The position numbers and the translations under genes were made by a program. Positions 1 through 12,590 of a DNA stretch of 64,000 nucleotides are shown here, one piece after another; position 1 is the first letter of the stretch, and each line of letters begins with the position of its first letter. The notes beneath the pieces are model-generated. The model made no database searches. It had not been told where the DNA came from and saw only the letters and a program-made list of their open reading frames with translations. The DNA is taken from NCBI GenBank assembly GCA_039619475.1, contig CM077116.1, positions 2,046,001 to 2,110,000 of the forward strand. Direction: 5' to 3'. Source of the DNA: Icerya purchasi (Eukaryota; Arthropoda; Insecta; Hemiptera; Monophlebidae).

Positions 1-1689
1 ATGCAATATAATAAAGACAATTTTGCGATCGGCATTCCATATATATATATATATATACTGCATCCTCCAAGTATAAAATTTTTTGAATTTTCTCCCTTTA
101 CAGCATTATTATAAGATTTCAGTTTATCAGGCCGATAAAAGTGTATAAAACTGCAGATGAGGAAGAAACGAAAGAAACTTTAAAAAATTATCTATGTACA
201 ATCGTTGTAAGAAAATATGATATTTGTTTACTGGATTTGAAAATTAGTAATGGGTATAAAATGGTTTAGGCGTTTTTTTTTTGTTTAAATTATCTATCGC
301 GGCGGAATGAACTTAACAAGTATATTGAGTATAAGAAAGGAGTGAATTAGAAGCTTAACCTGTCTGGTGCAAATGTGAACGTGGTTAGATAATTGTAATA
401 GAATTTTAATACCAAGACGCATACATTGCAGTAAGTTTTCGGTAATGTTACAAAACGATTTGTGCATTTTTTTTTTTTATTCCTTTTAGTCGCGGAAAAT
501 ATAATTCGTTGAACGCTCTTCAATATTTTTTTAAATTTCTAAATATTGATCACGCTTGCGACCATTTTTTCTTCCTTTCGTTTTACTTTTTTTTTTTTTT
601 TTTTTTTTTTTGAGGTTTGCGCAAAATTTTGGTAATAATTTTACATGTTATTGTTTAGCTTTTTACAATGCGGGTGCAGAGTTTAAGAGTTGGTTTTATT
701 TTCCGTTTTTTTACATCACAAAGTAAGATTATTACGAAAAAAAAAAAAAGAAAAATACTGTGTCTCGCCAGATCGAATGATTTCCCAGGAATGCAATGCG
801 AGTGACCTTTGCACGCATCTAATCTGCCAGAACGTTTAATAACGGAAAATTACACGGCAGACAAGGCGTCGTACCATCGAAATTATGCAGATAATCAAAG
901 AAAATTACATTACGCGATAATTATCGGAAAAATATTTTGATCTATACAAATTCGGCAGCACAAAATTTGACACCCGACTTTACTTTTCTTATATTTCAAG
1001 CCTGAAACTGATTATACTGTTTAATTGGATAAATTAAAAATACTCCCATCTTTCACTGGAGATGCGCACTTTTGTTCTCCGGAAAGTCCGTAATGTTTCG
1101 ATAATGATTTTTCAACAGTGCACTTTGAAAAATCATCGTTTACAACTGAATTGCCACACGTTGTGCGCAAGAAAATACAATTTTAAGAAATATCATACGA
1201 AAAACAAACTAACGCCATCACCTTTATCGAATGTGACGTAACTATGCCAAAGTGGTAATTCTTGAGACAGTGGTCGTCATCCGGCAGTACCGGCAGGAAG
1301 TGGCCTCGTTAGTTGTAATATAGATGACTTCGTTTAATCTTTCGTGTTGCACTTTGCATTTAATAATATTTCAATTCGACATTGTCTAATCTGCTCATCA
1401 TGCCTGTCTTCATTCGTATCTTATTGTGCAGATGGAATAATTCAGGAAAATAATCAATCATGTGCATGGTATTTTGTTTATTTTGATAGCATTTAATTTA
1501 TTCGAAGTAGAAATATTAGAATTTTCATATATTTGAGCGCCAATTTTTCTGCCATCAAATCATTTTCAAATGACTCTTTTGAACTATTTGAATTGTATGT
1601 GGGCATTTTTTGACGGATTTTTACAACTTGTGTTCTTGAAATATTCCGTTTTATTGCATTAAACAATTTGTAACGTAATATAATTATTC
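1..1689. other. AT-rich intronic DNA, no gene seen
   Basis: Contains a short (AT)n tract at 41-57 and a T homopolymer near 589-611. No coding or RNA signature was found on either strand. Confidence 0.6.
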
Positions 1690-1860
1690 TTATTTTTTAT
1701 TTATTTATTTTTTATTTATTTATTTTTATTTATTTTGGGCACGTTAACTATACGGACATTAACCTAGTGCAGAGGTTACTACGTCGTGCAAGGCTGGCTT
1801 AGTATAATCCATTTTTCCTCGCAACAATTTTAACTCCATCTCCTAAACTAAATCATCGGC
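1690..1860 (-). mobile_element. Non-LTR retrotransposon 3' end (minus strand)
   Basis: On the minus strand a short unique piece ends with the stem-loop-like signature TAGGTTAATGTCCG... TTAACGTGCCCAAAA. It is followed by an (AAAT)n-type tail, seen on the plus strand as repeated TTTATTTATTT at 1690-1733. The terminal signature matches those at about 17.8, 24.3, 26.0, 42.5, 45.9 and 47.4 kb. The 5' limit of the fragment is not visible; 1860 is a guess. Confidence 0.55.
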
Positions 1861-2214
1861 TAAATTTGGCCACTAAAAATGCCTTTTAATAAAAACGAAC
1901 AGTGTGTTTGAAACATTTCGATACAAAGATATTTTCGAATGTTCGAAAAAAACTAGACAAAATAGAAACCCTTTTAAGCATCCACGATAGAAATGATTAC
2001 TCAGACTTTTATTCTACGAAATACTAAATGGTATATTTTCGCAACGTGTCTATTATTATTGCTATTTAATATAATAAGCAGATCGAAATTATTTAATTGT
2101 TTATTTTTTAACGGGCAGTATTTTAAAGTAGGGGTAATAATATTTTGATTCTGCTTATAATTGGTTTTTTAAAAAAAAACTCTCCTTCATCAGAGGTGAC
2201 CTTTAAAAAATACT

Positions 2215-2800
2215 TATATATATATAAACTCGGTCATTTTAGCCTCGCAAGGGGCTATGCCCCTGGACCCCTCTTGCTTTCATTTCTGTCTCTTTCTCTT
2301 CCATACTTTGTATAAAATGATCAAAATTTACAACGTACATCAACACAAAAAAAATAAAATAACCGCAAAAATCCTATCCTAACATTTAACTTTCATTATA
2401 TAAAATTAAAACATTTTTTCGTTACATATTTTGTTACATAAAATTGGGACATTTTTTGGGACATTTTTTCTAATGGGGATAGCCTAAGAATTACGTTATA
2501 ATTAATATGTATATATATATATATAATGGCCATTTTGGCCTCGCAAGGAGCTGTGTGCCTTCACTCCTCTTGCTTATATTTCTGTCTCTTTCTCTTCTAT
2601 ACTTTGTATAAAATGATCAAAATTTATAACGTAATTCTAAATCGGCCTATATGAATATAATAACATAATCACAAAAATCCAATAAAATATAACAAACGTT
2701 ACATGTAATTGGGACAAATTTTTTGGGATATTTTCCGTTGCATAAAAATGAGACTTTTTTTTTAATGGAGGGAAACCTAAGAATTAATATACATCACAAT
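2215..2800. repeat. Diverged tandem duplication, unit about 300 bp
   Basis: Two copies follow each other. Each starts with a (TA)n run (2216-2226 and 2511-2524), then CATTTT.GCCTCGCAAGG, CTCCTCTTGCTT-like text, TGTCTCTTTCTCTTC and ACTTTGTATAAAATGATC, and later an AATTGGGACA box. Divergence by eye is around 20 per cent. It is not coding. It could be a two-unit satellite or a duplicated part of an unidentified transposon. Confidence 0.75.
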
Positions 2801-5800
2801 GCAAATTGCAGAATTTATGCTTATAATGAAAAAAAGAAACATTTTTAAAAAACTGACAATTGTTAGGCCTATTTTGATAATGAGTCATGATCACTCGTTT
2901 TTTTATTTATTACAAAAAACCTAATTTTAATAACAAGGTTCTTTACCGGGTCTTGAAGATATTTTTATATTTCCACAGATAGTGATGGAAAAGCGGTTAA
3001 AATTCATTCGTTCCCTTATAATTTTACGACTGTACGCGATTTGAATTTGAAAAATCGACTAATTTACGCATATAGATTATATCGAATCGAAACAAAAGTG
3101 TATCGTAACTGCGTACCAAAAATTAAATCAGTAATGTGTTCTTTACCGAATTCAAAAAGAGAAATTTATATGTCGTAATTTTTTTATGTCTAGTCGATCT
3201 TTTGACTGTTCCAGACTAACTTCAACGATATTTTACCGATCAGACGTATATAAGTGTATATCGATGATCATCGGTGAAGTTAGTTATCGAATAAACATTA
3301 ATCTTTAGATAAATTTTTCAGTAATAGACGTTTAAAGTATTAATAAGCGTGGAAACGTAAGTTGGGAGAAAAACTAATTTTTAACATAGCCAGGCTAAAA
3401 ATTAGAATACTATCAATGTTAATATTAGCGCGCGGATAAATATCGAGTCGAACAGAAAAAGTTGAAAAATGCCATTTACATCACTGACGGAAATATTACA
3501 CGCTCGTCTTTACTCCGTACAACGTTCGACAGCTCGTGCACTGACTGCAATGATATCCGTTGTTTATTCGTAAATGCTCCGTATGAGTGTATAAGTATTA
3601 TTAAGTGTACCGAATGAGGCAACACTAAAAAAAAAAAAAAACTAAAAACGGAGCCTAGAGATATACACATTCTTTGCTTAACATATAGCCAGCTAAAAGT
3701 TAGCAAAAATGTCACCATCAGAATACACAGAGATGATATGAAAATAGCTGGGATAATTTTAAAATCAAACGGGTGATGAAATTTGACCGGGGAAGGTATT
3801 ATTAATGTTTGTTCGAATAAAGATGAATTTAAAAGCCGCAAATCGCGATTTTTATCATCGCTGCCGGAATTTGAACATGAATATACCCAACAAAATCTGA
3901 CACAAGAGATAGCAGCATTCTATCATTGTCAAGAAGATTCGCACCAAAAATTGTGATTTAAAGTAGTTCGAAAAAAAAGCAACCAACCCGACTTTGATCT
4001 AAAGATTGAAATAAAAGTGCATTTAAAAAACAATAAAATATACCTTAATGAAGAGATATTATGATTACTAGCTTAAGAAGAGTGTCGGTAGTAGGTAAAA
4101 TTGCAACACAATAATAAAAAACTTGGTTAAATTATTTCCTAGTGTTTTCAATGCTTGGTTTATGGATGTTCATATAATGGTCTTTTATCTTTTTTTAATT
4201 GTCGCAATTCGAATTTTTAGTTTATACCGCGAGTCTCTATGAATGTTGTTTTCAAGAATAATCATATTATCCTCGTTTTAAGATATACTTTATTTCGTAA
4301 GAAATACTTTTATTTTCTATCGCGTAAACCTCGAGGTTGTTTGTTTAATCCTTCTTTTATTCGCTACTTTATTTTTTAATTTAATTTTCGGAAAAAATAA
4401 AGGAAGGTACCGAAAAGCTCTTTAAATGAAATTGCGAGCTGTTGCGGAAAACCCGCTTAAGGAAATTGTTTTTGTTAAACCTATTACAATATAAATTACA
4501 TCCGGTGAGGAGAAAAGACACGTGTACGTGTCAAAAAATAATATTAAAACAATATTGATTTATTGAAAATTAAACAAATTTCTTTCATCATCACAATAAT
4601 TAAAAGCTGTCAAGTTGTTTTCATGTGCGCGTCAAATGACAATATTTTCGGAGAGGAGCGCTCTGTGTACACTTTCTTTCCCAATTCAAAGAAAAAAGTA
4701 CCGAGTATATACACGTAAATGTGTATTTGCTCGTTAACTTTGATTTAGTGACGTCAAGCACACACCGGTGAGACAGAAATTTTCAACATCTCCGTTGATA
4801 GAAAAAAAAAAAATGAGAGGAGGCAAAAACCCAAGAACGACGACCCTCGATCTTAAAATTACAAATAACACGTCCCTGACGCATACCTTTTTTTTTTATT
4901 TGATTTTGTTGAAAAGCGCGATATTACTAGCTGTAGCCGAAAAAACATATCCGCATTTAAAAGACCAAAAAAAGAAAAGTAAAAAAAAAAAACCTTCTAC
5001 CTTATCAGGCGCTGAATTTTGCAAGGTTGTGGTTTAGACACACACACACACACACACGGACGGATAAAAGCGTTTGGAAAGGTGTGATTTTCATTAGGGC
5101 TGTCGCTGATTTTTCACGAATTATTCACGACTATTCGCGAATTATTATTCACGAATTATTCGTATATGTATTTATTGTCGCGGTTTAAAAATAGACGCCT
5201 CTGCGAATCTGCGAACCGGGAACGGAACGTGCGCCGAATTCGGGGCACCACTATGCAGAATTTTTTACGGCGATCGATCGAGAAGCTGAAAGCGAACTGC
5301 ACCGGACGAAAGTGACCGGGAAAAAATTATCGGACGATAACGGAGATGTGCGTAAATGGATTTTGCGCGTATTGTGTTGGTGGCTGCTACATTTTGTTAG
5401 CCGGTAATTTATAAGCTATTAAGCTGCCGAGATATCATCGTGTGCAAGCTGCTTTTAGTACTGCGCAAATAAATCTTTCAGCCGTTCTCCGTCGCTCCAT
5501 ATCAATTCGCTGCCTCCGTCCACTATACTCGCCTCGATTCCATACAAAATTATACACATGGAGCAGACGTTTTGTATTTGCCTTTTTTTTTTTTCTCCTT
5601 CTCCGTGTAATACTTAGCATGTACACATACTAGCCGTATTATATGTGTCGTCGAAAACAACACATATACACTTACGTGTAATATATTAGTTTAGAGATAA
5701 GAAATAACCGGGTGACACTTTGGATTAAAGCTTTACATTTATCGCGATGTATGAGTTAAAATTCCTTTGCCACCGGCCGATCGAGAAAAAAAACGAGGAG

Positions 5801-7439
5801 ATTTTTCCATTTTTCCGTCGGACCACCTTTGGAGATTCTCCTCGATAATCGTCTATAATCCTTCATTTATCTCTCGGTGCCCGGGCTTTCTTCTCTGCAA
5901 TTTGTCTGCCTCCTCCTCTGCACCGAGCCGGGGCAATCGTTTGCAGGATAATTGATAACAATTATTAGAATAAGTCATCCCTGTTGTGTTTCCGTTAATT
6001 TAGTCACATTATTCACTCACGGGAGCCGCTATTTTCCGCCATTATTACGATTTTCATACCAAGGGGGCGTCCCTCGTTAATTAAAAACTGCTCTGCGACT
6101 TCGTGTCCTTGTGTTGTACCGGCGGTGCTAATGAAATATATTATCTCCCGATTTTGTGCGCCATTAACGAAAGCAGGCTTGCGACTACGATTCCTTCGGG
6201 ACGACATTAACTCTAAGCTATGAGAATGTTGTATGCGAAATTGATCGCAGTACTCTAAACAACCGATCATTTTACTTTTATGTAGCTCCTATTGAATGGA
6301 TCCCCTCACCCCCTGTGTACCGTACTGTAATACGCGTATGTGTATTTTATTCTTGCTTTTTTTTTTGTTTTTGGCGGAAACGATTTAAAAAAAAAAAATC
6401 CAAATTCTTCAAATCTGTGTAGATTAAATTGTAAATAAAAAAAACAAAACGAAAAGAAACATATAAAATCTGTAAAATAATTATTTACTTTTTTCTTCTC
6501 TTTATTTTTTTCGATGATCGATTAAATTGGTAAACAGCGTTTTTTTCGAGAAACATTGGACCGAATTTAGAACGGAAACGTAGAATCTTCTTTAATAAAA
6601 AAAAAAAAAAAAAGAAGAAAAACAGGCACTTTTTAACCTCAGGGGTCAGTCACTTTTTATCCTGGACAGCGGAGCAAGTGTTGCATTGTTCAGCAGCGAG
6701 CGACATATCTAACAAGCACCGAAATACATCGTTTACGAGATCATAAGCTTTAATTGCGGTTCACATTGTTGTTTGTGTTTAGTCATAGCAGAAATTAAGA
6801 AATCGTTATTGGAAACGCCCGCTCGGCCAATTATGGGCATTCTTGCATTCTCCCGATTACGTCTCAGATGGCTCGTACAATAACTCAATTAGGCGTGCAC
6901 TGATCGATGCTTTTCTTATTTTCTCCTTCCCCCATTCCTACACCGGGTTTTACTAATCGGGAAAAGACTCGCGGGACATTAGTTTTAACGGTATTAACGA
7001 ATCCGAGAAAATCCACCCACTTCATTATTTCCGTTCGCCGCAAATGCCTTCTTGGTGGTATTATCGAAACGAATTGGCGAGTAGTCAACTGTCTAATTCC
7101 TCTGAGGAATATATCAATGGAGCGGTAGGTGTGCTTGTCGCCGGCCGATAGATTGATGGATGCGACTATTTGTTAGAATTATCGTCTTCTCTCTTCCTCG
7201 CTTCTTAATTTGTCAAATGTATTTGTTTATACATATATGGGTAAAATTCTCCGATACTTTGGGACAAAAATCGTTCGTGCGGATTCGCATCAGCCGTGTT
7301 AACCCTCGGCGAACTAAGTTGTTCTTTTAAATAATTTCTAAAACTTCGGTTTAGCTTTAAGCGGCTCCGAAAGAACAATCAAAATCGAATTTTTGCATAG
7401 CTTGGGGGATGCCTTAAAAGTACAATTCAGAGCCCCCCG
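2801..7439. other. Intronic DNA without a recognised gene
   Basis: Short frames here (for example 3476-3841 minus, 4768-5037 plus, 6013-6270 minus) have no family features and low-complexity stretches, and I treat them as chance. A (CA)n tract lies at 5037-5057, and a short array of TTATTCACGAA-like units at about 5115-5165. Bases about 5200-6300 are less AT-rich than the surroundings. Confidence 0.5.
5037..5057. repeat. (CA)n microsatellite
   Basis: Ten CA units. Confidence 0.95.
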
Positions 7440-7531
7440 CTGCTTATTCGTTCAGTTTGATATCCCGCCCCCATGCAATTGGGCTAACGCCTATGTCTCA
7501 GTGTATTTGTAAATAAATAAATAAATGCGTA
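7440..7531 (+). mobile_element. Possible non-LTR retrotransposon 3' end (plus strand)
   Basis: A pyrimidine-rich GC-higher stretch with ATTGGGCTAACGCC, resembling the 5' arm of the shared 3' stem-loop, is followed by TGTAAATAAATAAATAAATG as a tail. The second arm is missing. The orientation is opposite to the element that begins at 7683. Confidence 0.35.
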
Positions 7532-7682
7532 CCTGCGGCCCGTAAAATATTACGGATGTTTCCAAAATGTCGGTTTTGAGAAATTTTGGCGAACTTGCCG
7601 TCATCGGACATATGTGTTTATTGAGAATCCGGCAGAGCCTGCATAAACGCTGAATTGCCGGCAGTTGATTCTTGGCTGAACT

Positions 7683-9795
7683 TGTATAATTTATTTATTT
7701 ATTCTTCGATGCCAGTTACAGTTTGCACTAATAGAGAGCTAAACACAACAGTATATAAATTATTAATCTAGCAGTGATAATATGACCGAACAAACTTATA
7801 GTGGTAAGTAACATATGTATCCCTCAAAACTTACAATCGCATCTACATTTAAGCTCGGTCATACATACACAAACCTATATATAGACGCAATAGCACACTC
7901 CAGTTTCCCAAAAACTCCAGCTGGCAAGTAGTTATAAAATTTGGAAAGACAAGAGTCTTAAACAAACGAACGGCACAGTCTAAGGCTATATATAAGCTCG
8001 GTAGATATGTGGATGGGGAAGTAGAGTTGTAGTTTAGTTCGCCAGCAGTCGGCTCTATAAGATCTTTAAAATTATGGAAATTCAGGATATCAGGTCTTAT
8101 CAAAAATATCATTGTGTAATCATTGCACTGAAGACCATGAAAAGTGCTGTGTGTGTTAGCTTTCCGTATGTAACACATCTTTCCGGCAGTTAAATACCAA
8201 TGCTGGAGAAGTTCTTCCTGAAGTGTACCTTATACAAAAAGCAGACCCCCTAGCAACATGTCTGCGACTCGCAAAAGTCTTAAAATTAGATACGTATCTG
8301 ATAAATCTGCGTGTAAACTGTATTACTCGGAAAATTACTCGTTCGAAAAATAAAAATACTTTAAAAACTTCATCTGATTTTTTCGATTGTTATTTTAGGG
8401 ATTTCAAATAATAGCTGCCAGCTCTAAACATGAGCGGACTAAACTGTTACATAACGTGACTACACTGTGTGTATCTTCAACAACATAGTTTTTACAATTT
8501 CTGATTTAGAAACCTAACACACATCCTTCTTGCCTTACTAATCGTATGTAATAAATGAGTATTGAAAGTGAGTTCAGAATTAAGAATTAAAACCCCGCCG
8601 AAATGCATTTTTAATTTCCAAATAAACGTTCCTTATACTGTAAGTTGATGTACTATTATTGTCTTAAATTTCCGCGTAAAAGTAGTATACGATAGCACTG
8701 TGATGTATTCACCGGCAGTCTCTATTTTTTATACTCCAATTTTCGAAATTTTTTCGATATCTATACGTCATCGACATTTTTTATTTCTTTTTAAATATTT
8801 TCGCATCATTCGCGCGTATATATTAGATTAGCGTGATGTATTTAAATATCATCGATGTATAATGAAAACAGAAGAGGTCCTAAAGCTGAGCCCTGCGCGG
8901 AACTTCCAATTTGTGCGATAGAACCACGCAGATTTTGCATTATTGAATTGAACATCTTTCCTGAAACATTTTAGAATAATTGTAATAATTCTCCGGAAAT
9001 GCCGAATTCTTAAGTTCGTTTATTAGAATACTGTGGTCGACTTTATCCAACGATTTCTCGAAATATGTATGTATACTAAGTGTAGGTCATTAAATTAGTA
9101 AAACGCTCCTCCATAAATCCCCATGCTGCTACGGAGAAATATTATTTTTGATTTACGCATATCATTTTCTATAGAAAATATATCCTGGAAAATTTTCCCT
9201 AGTAATGGGGGAGAATAGGCCTTCAGTTTTGGTAATGTGTCACTCAGTTTACTACTATCTTTTGCAATTGGTGCGACCTTAGGAATTTTCCACACTTCAG
9301 CGTATGTATGTATATACAGCCCGAATAAAGTGAAAATAGATACGAAGTGTCTCGCAAACGCAGAATTTCATTATTAACTTATAATTTCTCTGCTCTCGTA
9401 ATTGAAAATAATGCCAGAAAAATCATTATTATTATTTCGTTTTTCATTTAAAAATACTTCCAAAACATCTTTGGTTTTGTACTCAGTCGTCCTTTTGTAA
9501 GAGTTCTCTTTTGCACACTTTAATAACTTTTATTAGCTCCTCACGAGCTGATTGATATTGCACATATATATCATACATCAAGTTTAGTTCATCTATCCAA
9601 AATTTTCCCTTTTCCTTTACAAGCAGCATTATTTTAGAAGTAAACCAAATAGGATATTCGTTTCTTCTATATTCACGCGATGGCACAGTATCTCCTCTAT
9701 CTTAATGTCAAAAAATATTGCCCATTGTGTCGCTGTTATATTAATATTAAATAACCGATTCCAATGTTTTATAGTATAAGCGCTCCCGTTGATGA
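7683..9795 (-). mobile_element. Decayed non-LTR retrotransposon with reverse transcriptase remnant
   Basis: Read on the minus strand from 9795 down, the conceptual frames give the family landmarks in order. First comes a pre-RT region with YPIWFTSKIMLLVKEKGKFW (about 9660-9590). RT entry follows with WKIPKVAPIAKDSS and KAYSPPLLGKIF (9290-9180). LDKVDHSILINEL (about 9045-9005) is next, then the block AQGSALGPLLFSLYIDDI (about 8905-8850). The catalytic FADD motif appears only as ANDAKIF (about 8815-8795), so the first catalytic Asp is lost. Frameshifts and stops break the frame repeatedly. The 3' end carries an AATAAATAAATAAAT tail at 7683-7697. The order of motifs fits a jockey-like clade; the exact clade is not certain. 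Confidence 0.82.
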
Positions 9796-10010
9796 CCGAA
9801 CCAAGATGAAATTACTAAACGGTTGAAAATTATCGGTCTCACGATTCTGAAACATTAACAAAATAGAGAATTTCCGATCCAACTCGTGTACGCCTTATAA
9901 CAACGGCTCAAGGGAAAAAACCTATTTATGCGACGGAAAAAAATATCATTTCTATTTCAGTAGTACGATATTATGACGTGTAATTTGCCGGCAAACGATT
10001 TTTTAAATGA

Positions 10011-10037
10011 TTTCCGGTGTCGCAGCGACACCGGAAA
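10011..10037. repeat. Perfect 12-bp stem hairpin, 3-base loop
   Basis: TTTCCGGTGTCG pairs with CGACACCGGAAA around the loop CAG. The stem is GC-richer than its surroundings. It has no obvious neighbours such as a T-run terminator. Confidence 0.85.
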
Positions 10038-11528
10038 CGTTTACGCTGAAGAAAAGAATTGCGTGTCATCGAAATGCGAACGTTTTGAAGAATTCAAAAG
10101 CCGCACGTATTTTCCTGGAAAGAAAGGAAATCATTTTTCCCCACGCGATTTAATTCACTAACAACACGATCACCAGCAGCTCTGTTTCGTTTGTATCATT
10201 TCTCAGTGGTAAACGGCTTGCTCGTCGCCACTAGAGTGTCAACGAATAATTACAGAAAAAAAAAAGTATAACGCGCCTAACGTTTTACATGATATTACGA
10301 TCTCACATCTCCTTCCAGGACCAATAGAGCACCTTCAACGGAGAATTAAAAGTCTTCCTTTATAGTAGGGGTACGTTGTTCCTTCATTTCTTATAATGAT
10401 GCGCCTATACGGAAATTTATTCATTATTAATGAAGGAAGGTAGCTAGATTTTTTTTTTCTTTTTTCTATTATTTCTTCGACCCCCGCGAGGTTATTTTTA
10501 TTTTTACATCCATTTAGTCGGTGTCTGAAAATGGTAGATTAACTGTTAAAACATGTCGAGTTTTTACTTAGTACTAACGAATTATTAAGTTATATTTCAT
10601 CAATACAGAAATATGGAATAATAAGGGAAATGGGAGTTTTTAAGCGGTCCATGCTTCGATTGGCCTCACTTTTGTTCGCTTCAATCGCACTTAATTTTTT
10701 TTTGGAATCTACACTTGTTCTCTCCGATTGACGTCTTATTAAACACTGTATCTCCTTCTGACGTAATCTGCCCGGGGACACATTCTTTGTCAGTTAGTTG
10801 TAAAGTTCTTTGACCCCTTTTCGTAATATTAAGCGCAGAAATAAATTCGGCAGATTGAGAAAAACTTTTGCTATACATACAAAGATAAGAAAATGGACGG
10901 AAATGGTTTGATTTTTAATTACTTATTATAAAATAGATCTTATCCTTCGATGCTCTAAAATTGTCAATATTGCGCGAATGCGAATTAGTGCACTATTATT
11001 TTCATCGTATAATTTGACCAAGCAAGCAGGGATTTTCGAATGTTATAGTAGCATTCAGAATTTTTAAATACTGAAATAATTCTAAATTTTAAACCAATCA
11101 CAAATTATTAATAGCGAAAAATTGCTAAATTCTATCGTGTCTACACATGATATGGTGCAGGTCGAAAATGATCGACGCGGACGAAAAAGGATTTCTTTTT
11201 TTGTTATTTGAAAAGACCGGTTCTTCAAAATACTTCATTTACACTGTGTAAAGAAAAAACACGGTTTGCAAAAGAATCCATATACTACATACGTAGACAC
11301 TGTCGCTATAAAATCTGTAAAAGTAGAAATATTTATACATTTTGATTAAACACAATATTTTTACCTAATTTCTATAGACTTCTTCGATTGAGAATGATAT
11401 ATTTTTTTTTTTGCTTTTTTATGGTTTAGATTGTTTTCTATGTACACTGGTATACATTGAAAATTCTAAATATTAACAACTTCTTTGTAATACCATACAA
11501 TAATAATAGGTAATGTTTTGTAATAATA

Positions 11529-11534
11529 GTACTG

Positions 11535-11567
<33 letters not shown>

Positions 11568-11594
11568 TCGACTTAAGTTGACCTTTCTCAGTAC
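11529..11594. repeat. Palindrome interrupted by a 29-base poly(A) run
   Basis: GTACTG (11529-11534) and CAGTAC (11589-11594) are inverted. The inner part GAGGTCGACTTAAGTTGACC is nearly self-complementary around CTTAAG. Between GTACTG and the inner arm lies A29 (11535-11563). Without the A expansion the whole would be close to a 40-bp palindrome. Confidence 0.75.
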
Positions 11595-12504
11595 ACATAG
11601 TCTAAGATGAAATCTTGAAATTTAAACATGAATGCGCAAGTAGAAAAAATCAACAGGTAAAGTACCTGTTTACGGGGATATTAGGACAAGATGGGCTACA
11701 TATCGGAAGAGATGTAGTAAAAATGGCTATGGTTTGGAATGTAGAATAAAAAAAAAAATGGATTTTTTTTTTTTTTTTTTCTTCATTATAACGTAAAGAA
11801 GAACACAGAACAGGAAAATTTGGCGAAAAGGATACGTGTTAGCGATTGTCTGCTAATAGCCATTAAACTAATTGGAGCGAAACCTGCTCTGAGAGTCTCT
11901 AATTAGTTAAATGCTTCGGTTGAAATTCAAAGAGATGCAGATAGTTTTAAGAATACATTTGCGGCGGACGTTGGTAATTAACGTAAGTAATCGTGCTGGT
12001 ATTTTATCGACAGGATATTGTGTGAAAGTTTTTCATAATGTACTATCCTTGAGGATTGCGGGCCAGTATTTTATTTTCACCCGGGTGACTTCCTTCTGGT
12101 CGATATCCGATTTTAGATATTCATCTGGGAGTGACTTCGTCTTCCGATTTGGTAGCCACTTTAATAGATTACCGAACTGACTGGTGCCGTTTAAACAGTT
12201 CAAAAGAGAAAGACGATTAAAAATCGTTTTGAAATATAGCGATGTGAATCAGCACGCGTCTGTCTGGATAGAACATTACATCTGAAATTATTGGGCGCTT
12301 GTTCCCCAGGTTTTCAAAAAATAAACGAATTCCTCGCGAAATTTTTCTTATGTGTATGTTAATTAAAGTGCACGCTGACTGATTAGTCTTGATCGAATGA
12401 GGTTTTCCGAATTTAATTAGCGGTTTTTAAGTGTGTGCGCATTTCCCGAATATTTTTCAGCAGCCAGTTTACTTCGTGATTAAAGTGCTCTCTTCTAAGT
12501 ACAT

Positions 12505-12590
12505 AACAGTAATAATAATAATAATAATAACAGTAACAATAATAATAATAATAATAATAATAATAGTAATAATAATGACGATTATTATTA
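12505..12590. repeat. (TAA)n-type microsatellite
   Basis: Trinucleotide TAA/AAT repeats with a few interruptions (CAG, GTA). The Ile-rich frame over it is an artefact of the repeat. Confidence 0.95.
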
